DNA of 64,000 nucleotides from Candidatus Baltobacteraceae bacterium. GTDB taxonomy: Bacteria; Vulcanimicrobiota; Vulcanimicrobiia; Vulcanimicrobiales; Vulcanimicrobiaceae. Shown here piece after piece: positions 10,231 through 18,356 of this stretch. The translations under genes were made by a program, and so were the position numbers. Where the stretch lies: positions 620,001 to 684,000 of the forward strand of contig DASXEW010000001.1 in assembly GCA_036489885.1 (NCBI GenBank). The letters are read 5' to 3'. The notes below the pieces were generated by a model. The model was given only the letters and a program-made list of their open reading frames with translations, was not told the DNA's origin and ran no database searches. The first letter of the stretch is position 1; the number at the start of each line of letters is the position of its first letter.

Positions 10231-10508
10231 CCTGGGCGTGGCTTCGCGCCACACGGTCAGTATCTCCTGATCACGCGACTTTTCACGCGATGACATCATG
10301 GCCTCAGAGCTCTTGCTTGTGAGGTACATGAAATGGTCGCTCTCATCGGGTTTTACAGTGTTTTCCACGTGATCTTTTCAGTTGTCGGGCACGTCTCGCG
10401 ACACATCATGGGGTGTGTTGGCGTTCTGCCGGTCTGCTAACGTTGCAAACTGCACCCTTTTCGTTGCTGGCGTCCTCGGCGTTCGGTGAGGCCCTGCTAT
10501 TTCTCGCC
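10231..10508 (+). other. Intergenic region, longest in the window
   Basis: This 278-base gap follows the LuxR-type regulator. A short hairpin (GTGGC, five-base loop, GCCAC, 10238-10252) lies just after the stop but has no T tract, so I do not call it a terminator. The 10-base palindrome ATGACATCAT follows further on. I see no convincing promoter. The frame of the next small ORF is open from 10413, but that 5' part reads as an unlikely protein. Confidence 0.4.
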
Positions 10509-10796
10509 ATGAATAGTCCGATCCGAATTACGGATCGGCGCATCGCGCTGGTGCGTGAGCTTGCTCGCACGGAGATTCGACGCGAGCTCGGTCTGGAACA
10601 AGAGCAGCACGTTTCGCAGCGTCTGCTCGCGCGCGAGCGCGAAAGTGTTTTGACCGAGCTCCGCCGGGCTGCGGAGTTCGGCTCGACGGTGGCCATTCAA
10701 CGGCTTCGTACCGGGACAGCCGTCCCACATGCGTCGGCGGGACCGCAGCATGAACGGCAGCCTCACAGGCGAAAGCTGATTCCAGAGGTCGCATAA
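10509..10796 (+). CDS. Small hypothetical protein, 95 residues
   Basis: I do not recognise a family. The first 55 residues after ATG 10509 are strongly helical and charged (RRIALVRELARTEIRREL, then QRLLARERESVLTEL), like a coiled coil. The C-terminal third is rich in His, Arg and Pro and looks disordered. Starting at 10413 would add a Leu/Ala-rich stretch; ATG 10509 gives a more coherent protein. Its stop TAA (10794-10796) overlaps an in-frame ATA that is the best start for the following Hpt gene, which supports it being a real operon member upstream of Hpt and HD-GYP. It may be a small scaffold in that signalling unit; this is inference only. Confidence 0.5.
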   Translation: MNSPIRITDRRIALVRELARTEIRRELGLEQEQHVSQRLLARERESVLTELRRAAEFGSTVAIQRLRTGTAVPHASAGPQHERQPHRRKLIPEVA

Positions 10797-11149
10797 CGCC
10801 GAAGGTTCTCAATCTCGATTCGCTCCAATCGCTGTTTGCGGATGATCCCGAAAATCTACGTGCCTTGGTCGCAGAAGCCGTAGAGCATAGCGCGGGTCTC
10901 ATCAATCGCTTACAGGCGCTTTGCGACGCTCGCAGCGATGATGCGAGCAAGGTTCTGCACGAGCTCAAGGGGCTCACGCGGACGGTCGGCGCCGAGGAGC
11001 TTGGCGATCTTAGCGAGCGAGCGGAAGGATGGGCGCGTGCCACCCGCTGGGGCGATCTCGCGCAAGACATCGGCGCGCTCCAGGCAGCCCAGGAGCGCCT
11101 TGCAAAGGCGGTCGCGGCTCTAGGGGACGATATAACCGGAAGTGAATAG
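10793..11149 (+). CDS. Hpt-domain phosphotransfer protein, apparent ATA start
   Basis: A stand-alone Hpt four-helix protein of about 118 residues. The phospho-His motif is VLHELKGLTRTVGAEELG, with a typical following helix (LSERAEGWARA). The N-terminal helix LDSLQSLFADDPENLRALV is characteristic of Hpt domains and lies upstream of the first canonical start (TTG 10865), so translation must begin earlier. Between the in-frame stop at 10751 and that helix there is no ATG, GTG or TTG. ATA 10793 overlaps the preceding TAA (ATAA), with AGAGG four bases upstream; ACG 10796 is an alternative. The gene overlaps the HD-GYP gene by 8 bases. It probably shuttles phosphate between hybrid kinases and the HD-GYP receiver. 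Confidence 0.75.
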   Translation: MTPKVLNLDSLQSLFADDPENLRALVAEAVEHSAGLINRLQALCDARSDDASKVLHELKGLTRTVGAEELGDLSERAEGWARATRWGDLAQDIGALQAAQERLAKAVAALGDDITGSE

Positions 11150-12206
11150 GCCCGACTCGATGGGCACGGTCGTCGTCATTGCAGACAATACGGCAAATTT
11201 GCATGCATATGAGTACAATCTCAAGCAGATTTCTGATGTGCAGGTTTTGACGTTTGCCTCTCCGGCGACCGCCGTCAAACAAGCTGCCGGTCTGGACTCG
11301 GATGTATTGGTCGTCGATTTCCGGATGCCGGATGTACGCAGCTTGGATTTCGTCGATCAATTTCGCAAACGTGCGCGCGGCGACGTGCCCGTCGTCATCG
11401 TCACCGATGCCGATGAGAACGAGCTGCGTATTCACGCGCTGCGCATTGGAATCGACGACGTCGTCAAGAAACCGATCGATGCGCTCGTCCTAGCGGAACG
11501 CGTGCAGAAGATGCTCAAGCTTCGTGCGCGCAGCCGCAAGCTCGCCGACAAAGCCGCTGCGCTCGAAGAAGAGGTAGCGCGCTCGACTCGCAATATCCGT
11601 CAACGCGAGCTCGAGACGATTCACCGCTTGACGCGCGCCGCGCAACATCGTGCCAAAGAGAGCCGCAACCACGTCGTGCGGATGGGTCACTACGCGCATA
11701 TCCTGGCGAAGGCATACGGCACCGACCTCATGACGCAGGAGCTTATCTTCCGCGCCGCGCCGATGTACGACATTGGCAAGGTTGCCGTGTCGGATCGCAT
11801 CTTGCTCAAACGCGGGCCGCTCAGTCCGGCCGAGCGTGAGATCATCAAGACCCATACGGTCGCAGGTCACGACATTTTACGCGATAGCGAATCGCCGCTC
11901 ATCCAGCTCGCCGGTTTGATCGCGTTGTCGCATCACGAGAAGTACGACGGTACCGGCTATCCGGACGGCGTCGCGCGCGAAGCCATTCCACTTGCGGCTC
12001 GAATCTGCGCGATTGGCGACGTTTTCGACGCACTCTTGGCGACGCGTCCTTACAAGGCTCCCTGGTCGCTGCCCGACACGATTCAGACGTTGCGGCGCGG
12101 CCGCGGCTCGCATTTCGACCCGCATCTGCTCGACGCGTTCTTGGACATGATGCCGAAGATCCAAGAGATCCGTAACGAGTTTCCGGACACCGAAGCGGCC
12201 GCCTAA
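11142..12206 (+). CDS. Response regulator with HD-GYP domain
   Basis: A 354-residue protein: an N-terminal receiver (Asp59 in LVVDFRMPD), a coiled-coil linker (about 125-170) and an HD-GYP domain (about 170-340). HD-GYP enzymes hydrolyse cyclic di-GMP using a two- or three-metal site. Visible ligand motifs are THTVAGHDIL (His238, His243), SHHEKYDGTGYP (His264, His265, GYP at 272-274) and KVAVSD. The namesake HD pair reads YD (Tyr209-Asp210 in PMYDIGK), so one metal ligand is replaced and activity could be altered. GTG 11142 overlaps the Hpt gene; ATG 11160 is an equally possible start. Confidence 0.88.
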   Translation: MNRPDSMGTVVVIADNTANLHAYEYNLKQISDVQVLTFASPATAVKQAAGLDSDVLVVDFRMPDVRSLDFVDQFRKRARGDVPVVIVTDADENELRIHALRIGIDDVVKKPIDALVLAERVQKMLKLRARSRKLADKAAALEEEVARSTRNIRQRELETIHRLTRAAQHRAKESRNHVVRMGHYAHILAKAYGTDLMTQELIFRAAPMYDIGKVAVSDRILLKRGPLSPAEREIIKTHTVAGHDILRDSESPLIQLAGLIALSHHEKYDGTGYPDGVAREAIPLAARICAIGDVFDALLATRPYKAPWSLPDTIQTLRRGRGSHFDPHLLDAFLDMMPKIQEIRNEFPDTEAAA

Positions 12207-12226
12207 CTTCTGGGCATAGTGTCCCC

Positions 12227-12934
12227 ATGCGCGCAAATTTGGCGCTGCTTGCGGGACTCATTGTCCTTGCGATCGTGCTCGGGCCGTGGTTCGACGTGCT
12301 CTCCGACCGCGCGTTCGCGTGGCACATGCTTGCGCATGTCATCATCATGCTGGTGGCCGCACCGCTCTTACTGCTCGGCGCTCCGCTGCGACGGTTGTTG
12401 GCGTTGCTGCCTACCGGCGCCGCACGCCGAGTTTCTCATACGCTGCGCACGCCGCTCCTTCTGACGCTCGCATCACCGGTCGTTGCGTGGCTCGCGTTTG
12501 CGGTCGTTTTGTACGCGACGCATTTCTCACCGATGTACGAAGCTGCGCTCGACCATCCCGCCGTGCATGGCTTCGAGCACGTTCTTTATCTGACCGTGGC
12601 TTTGGTGTTTTGGAATCCGATCTTAGCCGTCGCGCCGGCGCCCCACGCGCTTTCGTATCCCGCGCGTATCTTCTACGTGTTCATGGCTATGCCGATCTGC
12701 GGCTTTCTGGCGCTCGCGATTTACACCGCATCGCATCCGATGTATCCAAACTACGCGGCGCGGCTAGGCTCAGCTGCAGCGCTCGTCGATCAAGCCTACG
12801 GCGGCGAGATCATGTGGCTGGGCGGCGGAGCGGCCCTATTCGTCGCGTTGATAGGGCTCGCGGCGCAGTGGTTGCGCGACGAGGAACGCCGCGCGCTCGT
12901 CTACGACCGTCAGCCTTGGATGGAGCCGAGATAG
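12227..12934 (+). CDS. ctaG: CtaG/Caa3-type cytochrome oxidase assembly-like membrane protein
   Basis: A 235-residue integral membrane protein with about six to seven hydrophobic segments. It matches the Caa3_CtaG family, proposed to help build the copper centre of aa3/caa3 oxidases. Conserved features include WHMLAHVIIMLVAAPLL near residue 32, with membrane-embedded His, and HGFEHVLYLTVALVFWNPI near 115. No oxidase subunit gene is nearby, so it is an orphan copy. The start is the ATG 20 bases after the HD-GYP gene; no strong ribosome site is visible. Its last 25 bases overlap the 3' end of the convergent transporter ATPase gene. Confidence 0.82.
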   Translation: MRANLALLAGLIVLAIVLGPWFDVLSDRAFAWHMLAHVIIMLVAAPLLLLGAPLRRLLALLPTGAARRVSHTLRTPLLLTLASPVVAWLAFAVVLYATHFSPMYEAALDHPAVHGFEHVLYLTVALVFWNPILAVAPAPHALSYPARIFYVFMAMPICGFLALAIYTASHPMYPNYAARLGSAAALVDQAYGGEIMWLGGGAALFVALIGLAAQWLRDEERRALVYDRQPWMEPR

Positions 12935-14439
12935 CGCTCGGCGAGAGCTTCCGACTCGGCGAGGACGGATGGTGCGCCTTCCTCGATAATGCGACCGCCC
13001 TCGATGAGGTACGCGCGGCGTGCAATGGGAGCAACCCATGTGACGTTTTGCTCGGCGATCATCACCGGAAGACCTTCGTCACGCAATTGCGCGACGATCG
13101 ACGCAAGCTCGTCGACGATCGTTGGTGCGAGCCCGATCGAAGGCTCGTCGAGCAACAGCAATTTTGGCCGGCGCATCAGCACTTTCGCGATCGCCAGCAT
13201 CTGGCGCTCACCGCCGCTCAGACTTCCGCCAAGCGAGGTGCGGCGCTGCGCAAGTCGTGGAAAGCGCGTCATCATCTCGTCGACGCGCGCGGCAAACTCG
13301 GCGCGCGAGAGACGAATTCCGAACGTCGCGAGAAGGAGATTGTCATCGACCGATTGGCGCGCGATGATCGCGCGCTGTTGTGGAACCAAACCGATTCCGG
13401 CTGTGACGATGCGATCCGTACTCAGCCCGCGAATCGAGCGGCCTTCCCAGACGACGTCGCCGCTGCGCGGACGCGGATCGCCAAGAATCGTGTTGAGCAG
13501 TGTCGTCTTCCCGGCACCGTTTCGCCCGAGCAGCGCGACGATCTCGCCCGTGCCGACGTGCAAGCTCGCATCGCGAATGATCGTGGTGTTTCCATAACCC
13601 GACGTCAGATCGCGCACGTCGAGAATGCGCGTCACCTCGCCCGCTTGCGGTTCGATGGGCGCCGATTTGACGGTCTCACCATGATGTGGACCCAGATACG
13701 ACTCGACAACTGCTTCGTTGACCCGAATCTCGACCGGCGTTCCGGATGCGATGCGTGCCCCTTCGTGCATTGCGGTGACCGTGTTGCACAACCCGAAGAC
13801 GAACGGGACGTTATGTTCGACCAGCAAGATCGTCACGCCGCGTTCGTCACGCACCGAACGAAGCATCGCGGCAAGACGCGCGATTTCCGCGCCGGTCAGG
13901 CCAGCCGTCGGCTCGTCGAGCAGCAGAATACGCGGCTCACTTATCAGCGTCCGCGCGACTTCGATTTGCCGCTGTGGGCCGAAGGCCAAGCGTTTCGCGG
14001 GCTCGCTGGGATCTTGCTCGTATCCGACCGCGCGCAACAGCTCGACGGCGCGCGTGGAGAGCTCGCGGTCCTCTTTCAAAGCGAGATTCGTTCCGAGCGA
14101 CCCATTGATGACGCCCGTCCTACCCTGAGCGTGCGCGCCGACTAAGACATTCTCGAGCGCGCTGAGGTCGAAGAAGATTGCCGGCTTTTGAAACGTGCGC
14201 CCGATGCCGTACTCGACAAGACGGCGCGGTCGTGGATTGATCGGCCGGCCGCCAACTTCGATTTCGCCACCCTGCCGTTCCACGACGCCGCACAACGTGT
14301 TGATTGCGGTCGTCTTCCCGGCGCCGTTCGGCCCAATGAGTCCATGAATCTCGCCCGCGTCGAGCGAGATCGAGAAGCTGCGGAGAGCGTGCACGCCGCC
14401 GAATGAGACGTCGACGTTACGCATTTGTAAGATCGCTAT
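12910..14439 (-). CDS. Fused LivG-LivF ABC transporter ATPase, apparent ATA start
   Basis: One polypeptide of about 509 residues carries two complete ABC ATPase domains of the branched-chain amino-acid (HAAT) type. Numbering from the internal Met (ATG 14424), domain 1 (LivG-like) has Walker A GPNGAGKTT (31-39) and Walker B ILLLDEPTAG (166-175); its signature is degenerate (FGPQRQ). Domain 2 (LivF-like) has GRNGAGKTT (300-308), LSGGERQ and LLLLDEPSIG. In most bacteria these are two genes. The usual LivG N-terminus (AILQMRNVDVSFGG) begins 5 codons before ATG 14424, and the only start-like codon there is ATA 14439-14437, which overlaps the LivM stop as ATAG. It is the last gene of the uptake operon. 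Confidence 0.88.
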   Translation of the reverse strand: MAILQMRNVDVSFGGVHALRSFSISLDAGEIHGLIGPNGAGKTTAINTLCGVVERQGGEIEVGGRPINPRPRRLVEYGIGRTFQKPAIFFDLSALENVLVGAHAQGRTGVINGSLGTNLALKEDRELSTRAVELLRAVGYEQDPSEPAKRLAFGPQRQIEVARTLISEPRILLLDEPTAGLTGAEIARLAAMLRSVRDERGVTILLVEHNVPFVFGLCNTVTAMHEGARIASGTPVEIRVNEAVVESYLGPHHGETVKSAPIEPQAGEVTRILDVRDLTSGYGNTTIIRDASLHVGTGEIVALLGRNGAGKTTLLNTILGDPRPRSGDVVWEGRSIRGLSTDRIVTAGIGLVPQQRAIIARQSVDDNLLLATFGIRLSRAEFAARVDEMMTRFPRLAQRRTSLGGSLSGGERQMLAIAKVLMRRPKLLLLDEPSIGLAPTIVDELASIVAQLRDEGLPVMIAEQNVTWVAPIARRAYLIEGGRIIEEGAPSVLAESEALAERYLGSIQG

Positions 14440-15401
14440 CGGCCTGGTCTCGCGCGGCCTTTTGTCAGATCGAATATCGTTCCCGTGATTCCGTTCGGTG
14501 CCAGGATGAGCACGAGCAATAAAACGGCTCCGTAGAATACTTCGCGGTATTGCCCAATTGCGCGAAACAGCTCGGGTATGACGAAGAGGATGAATGGTCC
14601 AACGACCGGGCCGACCACGCTCGCCGTCATGCCTCCGACGACGACGTAGGTCAAATGCGCGACCGCAACGTTCAAGCTGTAGGCGCTCGGGTTCGTGACG
14701 CCGAGAAGCAAGGCTTGATACGTACCTGCGAGCGTCGCAAGGGCGCTCGAAACCGCAAACGCGAGCGTCTTCATGCGCGGGACGTCGATGCCTTGGATCT
14801 CGGCGGCGATTGGTTCGTCCTTGATCGCGAGCCACGCGCGTCCGATGCGCGAGCGCTGCAGCTCGCGGACGAGCACGATCGCGAGGCTGGCCGTGAATGC
14901 GCAGATCGCAATCACCACGTCGAGCGTGACGTTGCCGATTAGCGGCAGCGTCGTGGGCGGGGCGATCAGACCGTAGCCGCCGCCCGTCCAATCACCGCCC
15001 TCATTCAAAATGACGAGAAAGACGTCGAGGAACCCGAACGTCACCATTGCGAGATAGAAGCCGGCCAAGCGCAATGAGACGAAGCCGAGAATCCACCCGA
15101 TGCACCATCCCACGATGACGGCAATCGGAATCGAAATGAGTATTGGAACGTGGGCGCGGAGCATGATCGCCGTCGAGAGGTTGGCGCCGATCCCGACAAA
15201 GGCGGGACTTGCGAGCGACAGCAAACCGGCAACGCCAAGCAGCAGGTTCACGCCGAGCGTAATGATGACCAGCACCGCGAATTGTCCGAAGACGAATCGC
15301 GGGTATGCCGGTAGCGTGAACTCGAACGCGATCGCAGCTATTCCCAGCAACGAACCGTAAACGAAGGGCGAGTAGGGAAACCGGGGGAGTAGCTTCGTCA
15401 A
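14436..15401 (-). CDS. livM: Branched-chain amino-acid-type ABC permease (LivM)
   Basis: A 321-residue inner-membrane permease with about nine to ten hydrophobic segments and the LivM-family core (LLLGVAGLLSLASPAFVGIGA near residue 53, and the cytoplasmic loop IGRAWLAIKDEPIAAEIQGI near 187 that contacts the ATPase). It starts at TTG, overlapping the LivH stop as TTGA. It pairs with LivH to form the channel for substrate delivered by the binding protein upstream in the operon. The substrate need not be an amino acid; HAAT systems also carry amides, aromatic acids and other small acids. Confidence 0.92.
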   Translation of the reverse strand: MTKLLPRFPYSPFVYGSLLGIAAIAFEFTLPAYPRFVFGQFAVLVIITLGVNLLLGVAGLLSLASPAFVGIGANLSTAIMLRAHVPILISIPIAVIVGWCIGWILGFVSLRLAGFYLAMVTFGFLDVFLVILNEGGDWTGGGYGLIAPPTTLPLIGNVTLDVVIAICAFTASLAIVLVRELQRSRIGRAWLAIKDEPIAAEIQGIDVPRMKTLAFAVSSALATLAGTYQALLLGVTNPSAYSLNVAVAHLTYVVVGGMTASVVGPVVGPFILFVIPELFRAIGQYREVFYGAVLLLVLILAPNGITGTIFDLTKGRARPGR

Positions 15402-16264
15402 TGCGTACGCAGCTTGACGGTCGAGAAGATGCCCTGCGGACGCCAGATCAAGACCGCGACGAGTAACGCGAAGGTTATGACGTCGCGAGCAACGCCGCCG
15501 ACTCCGACGACCGCATAGGTCTGTACGACGCCGAGGATGACGCCGCCGAACAGCGCACCGAAGACGCTCTCGAAGCCGCCGATTGCGGCGGCGATAAAGG
15601 CGGGAAAGAGCACACCGGCGCCCATGGCCGGAAAGACGCCGGTAATCGGCGCCAGCAGCACGCCGGCAATCGCCGCGACGGCTCCGCCCAGTGACCAGCT
15701 GAGCGCGAGCATACGATTGACCGGAATGCCGGTGATCGCTGCGCGTCGCGGATCTTCCGCGACGGCACGCATCGCCTTACCGTATGTCGTGGTCGTGAAC
15801 GTGACGTATAAGGCGGCGAAGATGATCAGCGTGACTGCGACGACCGTGAAGCTGTTGAGTGAGACCGTCCCTGCGCCGCCGAGCGAGACATCATGGTCGC
15901 CGAAGAGCCAAGGGACGGCGCGTATCGGATTGTCGGTGAATTGCAGTCGCGCGGCCGCTTGCATGAGGATCGAGATCGCGAGCGTGCCGATAACGATGCT
16001 GATCTCGGGGGCCCGGCCTAAGAGAATGCGCGTTACGAAGAAGAACATGAGGCCGATCACTGCGCCGAGCGCAATCGGTCCCAAAATCTGCACGAGCGTG
16101 CTTTGTCCGTTTTGCGCCAGAAATACGTATGCGTACGCTCCTGCCATCAGCATTTCGCCCTGTGCGAAATTGACGACGCCCGTGGCGCGAAAGATCAGCG
16201 TCAGCCCAATCGCGATCAGAGCGTAGACCGCTCCGATCGCGATGCCGCCGACGAGTAATGTCAC
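15398..16264 (-). CDS. livH: Branched-chain amino-acid-type ABC permease (LivH)
   Basis: A 288-residue permease with eight or so membrane segments. The N-terminus VTLLVGGIAIGAVYALIAIG and the following FRATGVVNFAQGEMLMAGAY are hallmarks of LivH. The loop AMRAVAEDPRRAAITGI is the conserved coupling region. I place the start at GTG 16264, which overlaps the stop of the binding-protein gene (GTGA); a longer reading to 16321 adds a charged stretch foreign to the family. It forms the heterodimeric channel with LivM. Confidence 0.92.
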   Translation of the reverse strand: MTLLVGGIAIGAVYALIAIGLTLIFRATGVVNFAQGEMLMAGAYAYVFLAQNGQSTLVQILGPIALGAVIGLMFFFVTRILLGRAPEISIVIGTLAISILMQAAARLQFTDNPIRAVPWLFGDHDVSLGGAGTVSLNSFTVVAVTLIIFAALYVTFTTTTYGKAMRAVAEDPRRAAITGIPVNRMLALSWSLGGAVAAIAGVLLAPITGVFPAMGAGVLFPAFIAAAIGGFESVFGALFGGVILGVVQTYAVVGVGGVARDVITFALLVAVLIWRPQGIFSTVKLRTH

Positions 16265-17481
16265 GTACCGAAGTTCTCGACGCGGGTGTAGTCGCCGTTC
16301 TTGACGACGATCAAGACGCACTCGCGGTTACCTTTGTGATCTCCGTTTCGAAACGAGCGTGGAAGACCGATCGGTACGGCCCACGTGAAAAACGAATCCT
16401 TGCCCGCGATAAAGTTGTGGACGTGCTCGAGTCCGTCAACCGTTTTGTCTTGGGTCGGATTCGCTCCCGCGCGGCGTAAGCCGTCGGCGAACACGTAGAA
16501 GTCCGCATAGCCCGCGAGCGAAAACGAGTTGGGCGTGTTGGGCGGCGGGTTGGGAAAGGCTTTCGCAAAACGCATTTTCCATTCACCCATCGGGCCGGTC
16601 TTCTCGCCCATGAATTGTTCGGAGTTGATCCAGAGCGAATAGAATCCGTCGGCTGCCGGTCCGGCAAGTTTCGGTACGACCGTGTCGCCGAAGACGGTGT
16701 CTCCGAGCAGCTTCGAGGTTATTCCGGCGCGCTTGAGCTGCGGAAGAAGACGTCCGCCGTCGGCCGGAAGCCCGCACAGGTACATGGCATCCGGGTTTGC
16801 GGACTTGATCGCGTTTGCTTGAGCCGTAAAGTCGGTGTCACCGCTCTTGAACTTTTCTTGCAAAACGACTTTGATGCCCTGATCGGCGAGCCGCGGAATC
16901 ATGAATGGCAGTACCGTCGTACAAAATGCTTCGTCGCTCGAAAGAAAGCCGACGGTGTGCGCTTTGAACGTTTGGCCCAGAACTTTGGCAGCGTATGCGG
17001 CAACATCTGCGCGTACGACGGTCATGCCGCTGAAGACGTAGGGGCTATAGTTTTGCAGGACGCGCGGGTCGCTCGCGAGCGAGTCGTAGTACAAGAACTT
17101 CGACTGCTGAATCAACGGAATCACCGAGGCCGTCGAGGTGCTCGTGCCGCCCCCGAAGATCGCGAAGACTTTGTCTTGATCCATCAAGCGGCGCACCGCG
17201 GAGATGCCGCCTTCGGCCGTGCCGGCGTCGTCTTCGTACACGACGTCAATGTGACGGCCATTGATCCCCCCGTGCGCGTTGATCTCGTCGACCGCCATCT
17301 GCGTTCCGGCCTTGAAACCCTGCCCAACCGTACTGGCCGGACCAGTCAGCGAGACTTGCACGCCGATCAGAATACTTTTTGCACCCAGACCTTGGACGCC
17401 CGCGGCGCGTGCCGGAACGTACGCAAGCGTCGAGACGAGCGCGACGAGTGCGACCCAAGCGAAAAAGCGGATTCCCCTCAT
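16261..17481 (-). CDS. Periplasmic substrate-binding protein, HAAT family
   Basis: A 406-residue secreted type I periplasmic-binding protein. Residues 1-26 form a signal peptide (FAWVALVALVSTLAYVPARA). The mature part has the Leu/Ile/Val-binding fold: ILIGVQVSLTGPASTVGQGF and the segment around AVDEINAHGGINGRHI. It would capture the substrate for the LivH/LivM/LivGF transporter. ATG 17481 is preceded by AAAGGAG and overlaps the amidohydrolase stop (ATGA). The operon's two CoA ligases suggest a carboxylic acid ligand rather than an amino acid; this is inference. Confidence 0.92.
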   Translation of the reverse strand: MRGIRFFAWVALVALVSTLAYVPARAAGVQGLGAKSILIGVQVSLTGPASTVGQGFKAGTQMAVDEINAHGGINGRHIDVVYEDDAGTAEGGISAVRRLMDQDKVFAIFGGGTSTSTASVIPLIQQSKFLYYDSLASDPRVLQNYSPYVFSGMTVVRADVAAYAAKVLGQTFKAHTVGFLSSDEAFCTTVLPFMIPRLADQGIKVVLQEKFKSGDTDFTAQANAIKSANPDAMYLCGLPADGGRLLPQLKRAGITSKLLGDTVFGDTVVPKLAGPAADGFYSLWINSEQFMGEKTGPMGEWKMRFAKAFPNPPPNTPNSFSLAGYADFYVFADGLRRAGANPTQDKTVDGLEHVHNFIAGKDSFFTWAVPIGLPRSFRNGDHKGNRECVLIVVKNGDYTRVENFGT

Positions 17482-18356
17482 ACCTTGACTCCTTTGGTTG
17501 ACGCCGAGTGAATTTCGAAGAAACGCTCGGCGTTGCGATAGAAAATTTTCTCGAGAATCTCGGGCGCGTAACCTTCCTTCGTCCAATCCAGGACCAGCCG
17601 TTCGTAGGTGAACAACGGAAAGTCGGCGCCGAACATGACGCGGTCTTTGAGGCGGCGCGATATCTCGTGTTTGAGCGCGGGCGTGTGATACTTCGGCGAC
17701 CAGCCATGCAGCTCGTACCAAACATTCGGCTTGTGCAGCATGATCGCGATCATCTCGTCTTGCCACGGCCACGCTGGTCGCGCAGCGATGATCGTGAGAT
17801 CGGGGTGCGAAGCAGCGACCTCGTCGAGATGCCGTGGATGCGTTGCATCCAGGCGAATGCCGCCGCCGCCGGGTAAGCCGGCTCCGGCACCGGTCGTTCC
17901 GACGAAGATTAGCGCGGGCGCTCCCGCGTCGGTGCACATCTGATAGAAGGGCTCCCAGGCGGGATCGCTCGCGGCTGTGGAGCCGGCGCTCGAAACAGCG
18001 AGCCCGCAAAATCCGGCGCCGGCGCGCAAGCAATACTCAAACTCATCGAGCGCGGGCCTGCCGGCTTTGGGATCGACATGAATCCAATTCCCGATCACGC
18101 AGTCCGGGTACGTGCGCTGGTACTCGAACGCATAGTCATGGATCTGGCGCGCTTCCCCGCCGATCAGCCCCTTGTCGAATCCGAAGTCGAGGATAACGCG
18201 GACGCCGCTCTGACGGAAGTACTGAGCCTGTTCCTCTTCCGTATAATAGCGCGGCTTCGAACGCCAGGTGTGTTGCTGCTGTTCGAGTTGCTCGGGCGTG
18301 CGCAGAACGTAGCCGCGCTTCGTACCCCAGTGCGAGTGCATGTCGATCAGCTTCAT
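17478..18356 (-). CDS. Amidohydrolase-2 family metal-dependent hydrolase or decarboxylase
   Basis: A 292-residue TIM-barrel protein of the amidohydrolase-2 family, which holds decarboxylases of aromatic acids (the ACMSD/gamma-resorcylate group) and hydrolases. The N-terminal metal motif is DMHSHWG (residues 5-11). The C-terminal motif FGADFPLF supplies the conserved Asp. In the middle, the usual HGG-like strand reads IIAARPAWPWQDE, so one expected His ligand is not obvious. It is coupled by ATGA overlaps on both sides, between a CoA ligase and the binding protein, so it probably acts on the imported compound. The substrate is unknown. Confidence 0.8.
   Translation of the reverse strand: MKLIDMHSHWGTKRGYVLRTPEQLEQQQHTWRSKPRYYTEEEQAQYFRQSGVRVILDFGFDKGLIGGEARQIHDYAFEYQRTYPDCVIGNWIHVDPKAGRPALDEFEYCLRAGAGFCGLAVSSAGSTAASDPAWEPFYQMCTDAGAPALIFVGTTGAGAGLPGGGGIRLDATHPRHLDEVAASHPDLTIIAARPAWPWQDEMIAIMLHKPNVWYELHGWSPKYHTPALKHEISRRLKDRVMFGADFPLFTYERLVLDWTKEGYAPEILEKIFYRNAERFFEIHSASTKGVKV

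Noticed and set aside
10413-10508. Upstream extension of the small ORF before Hpt
   Set aside because: The added 32 residues are a hydrophobic, Cys/Ser-rich stretch without a plausible signal peptide, and ATG 10509 begins a coherent helical protein.
12910-14991. A 693-residue reading of the transporter ATPase gene
   Set aside because: The extra N-terminal 180 residues are the antisense/out-of-frame shadow of livM (Arg-rich, no domain).
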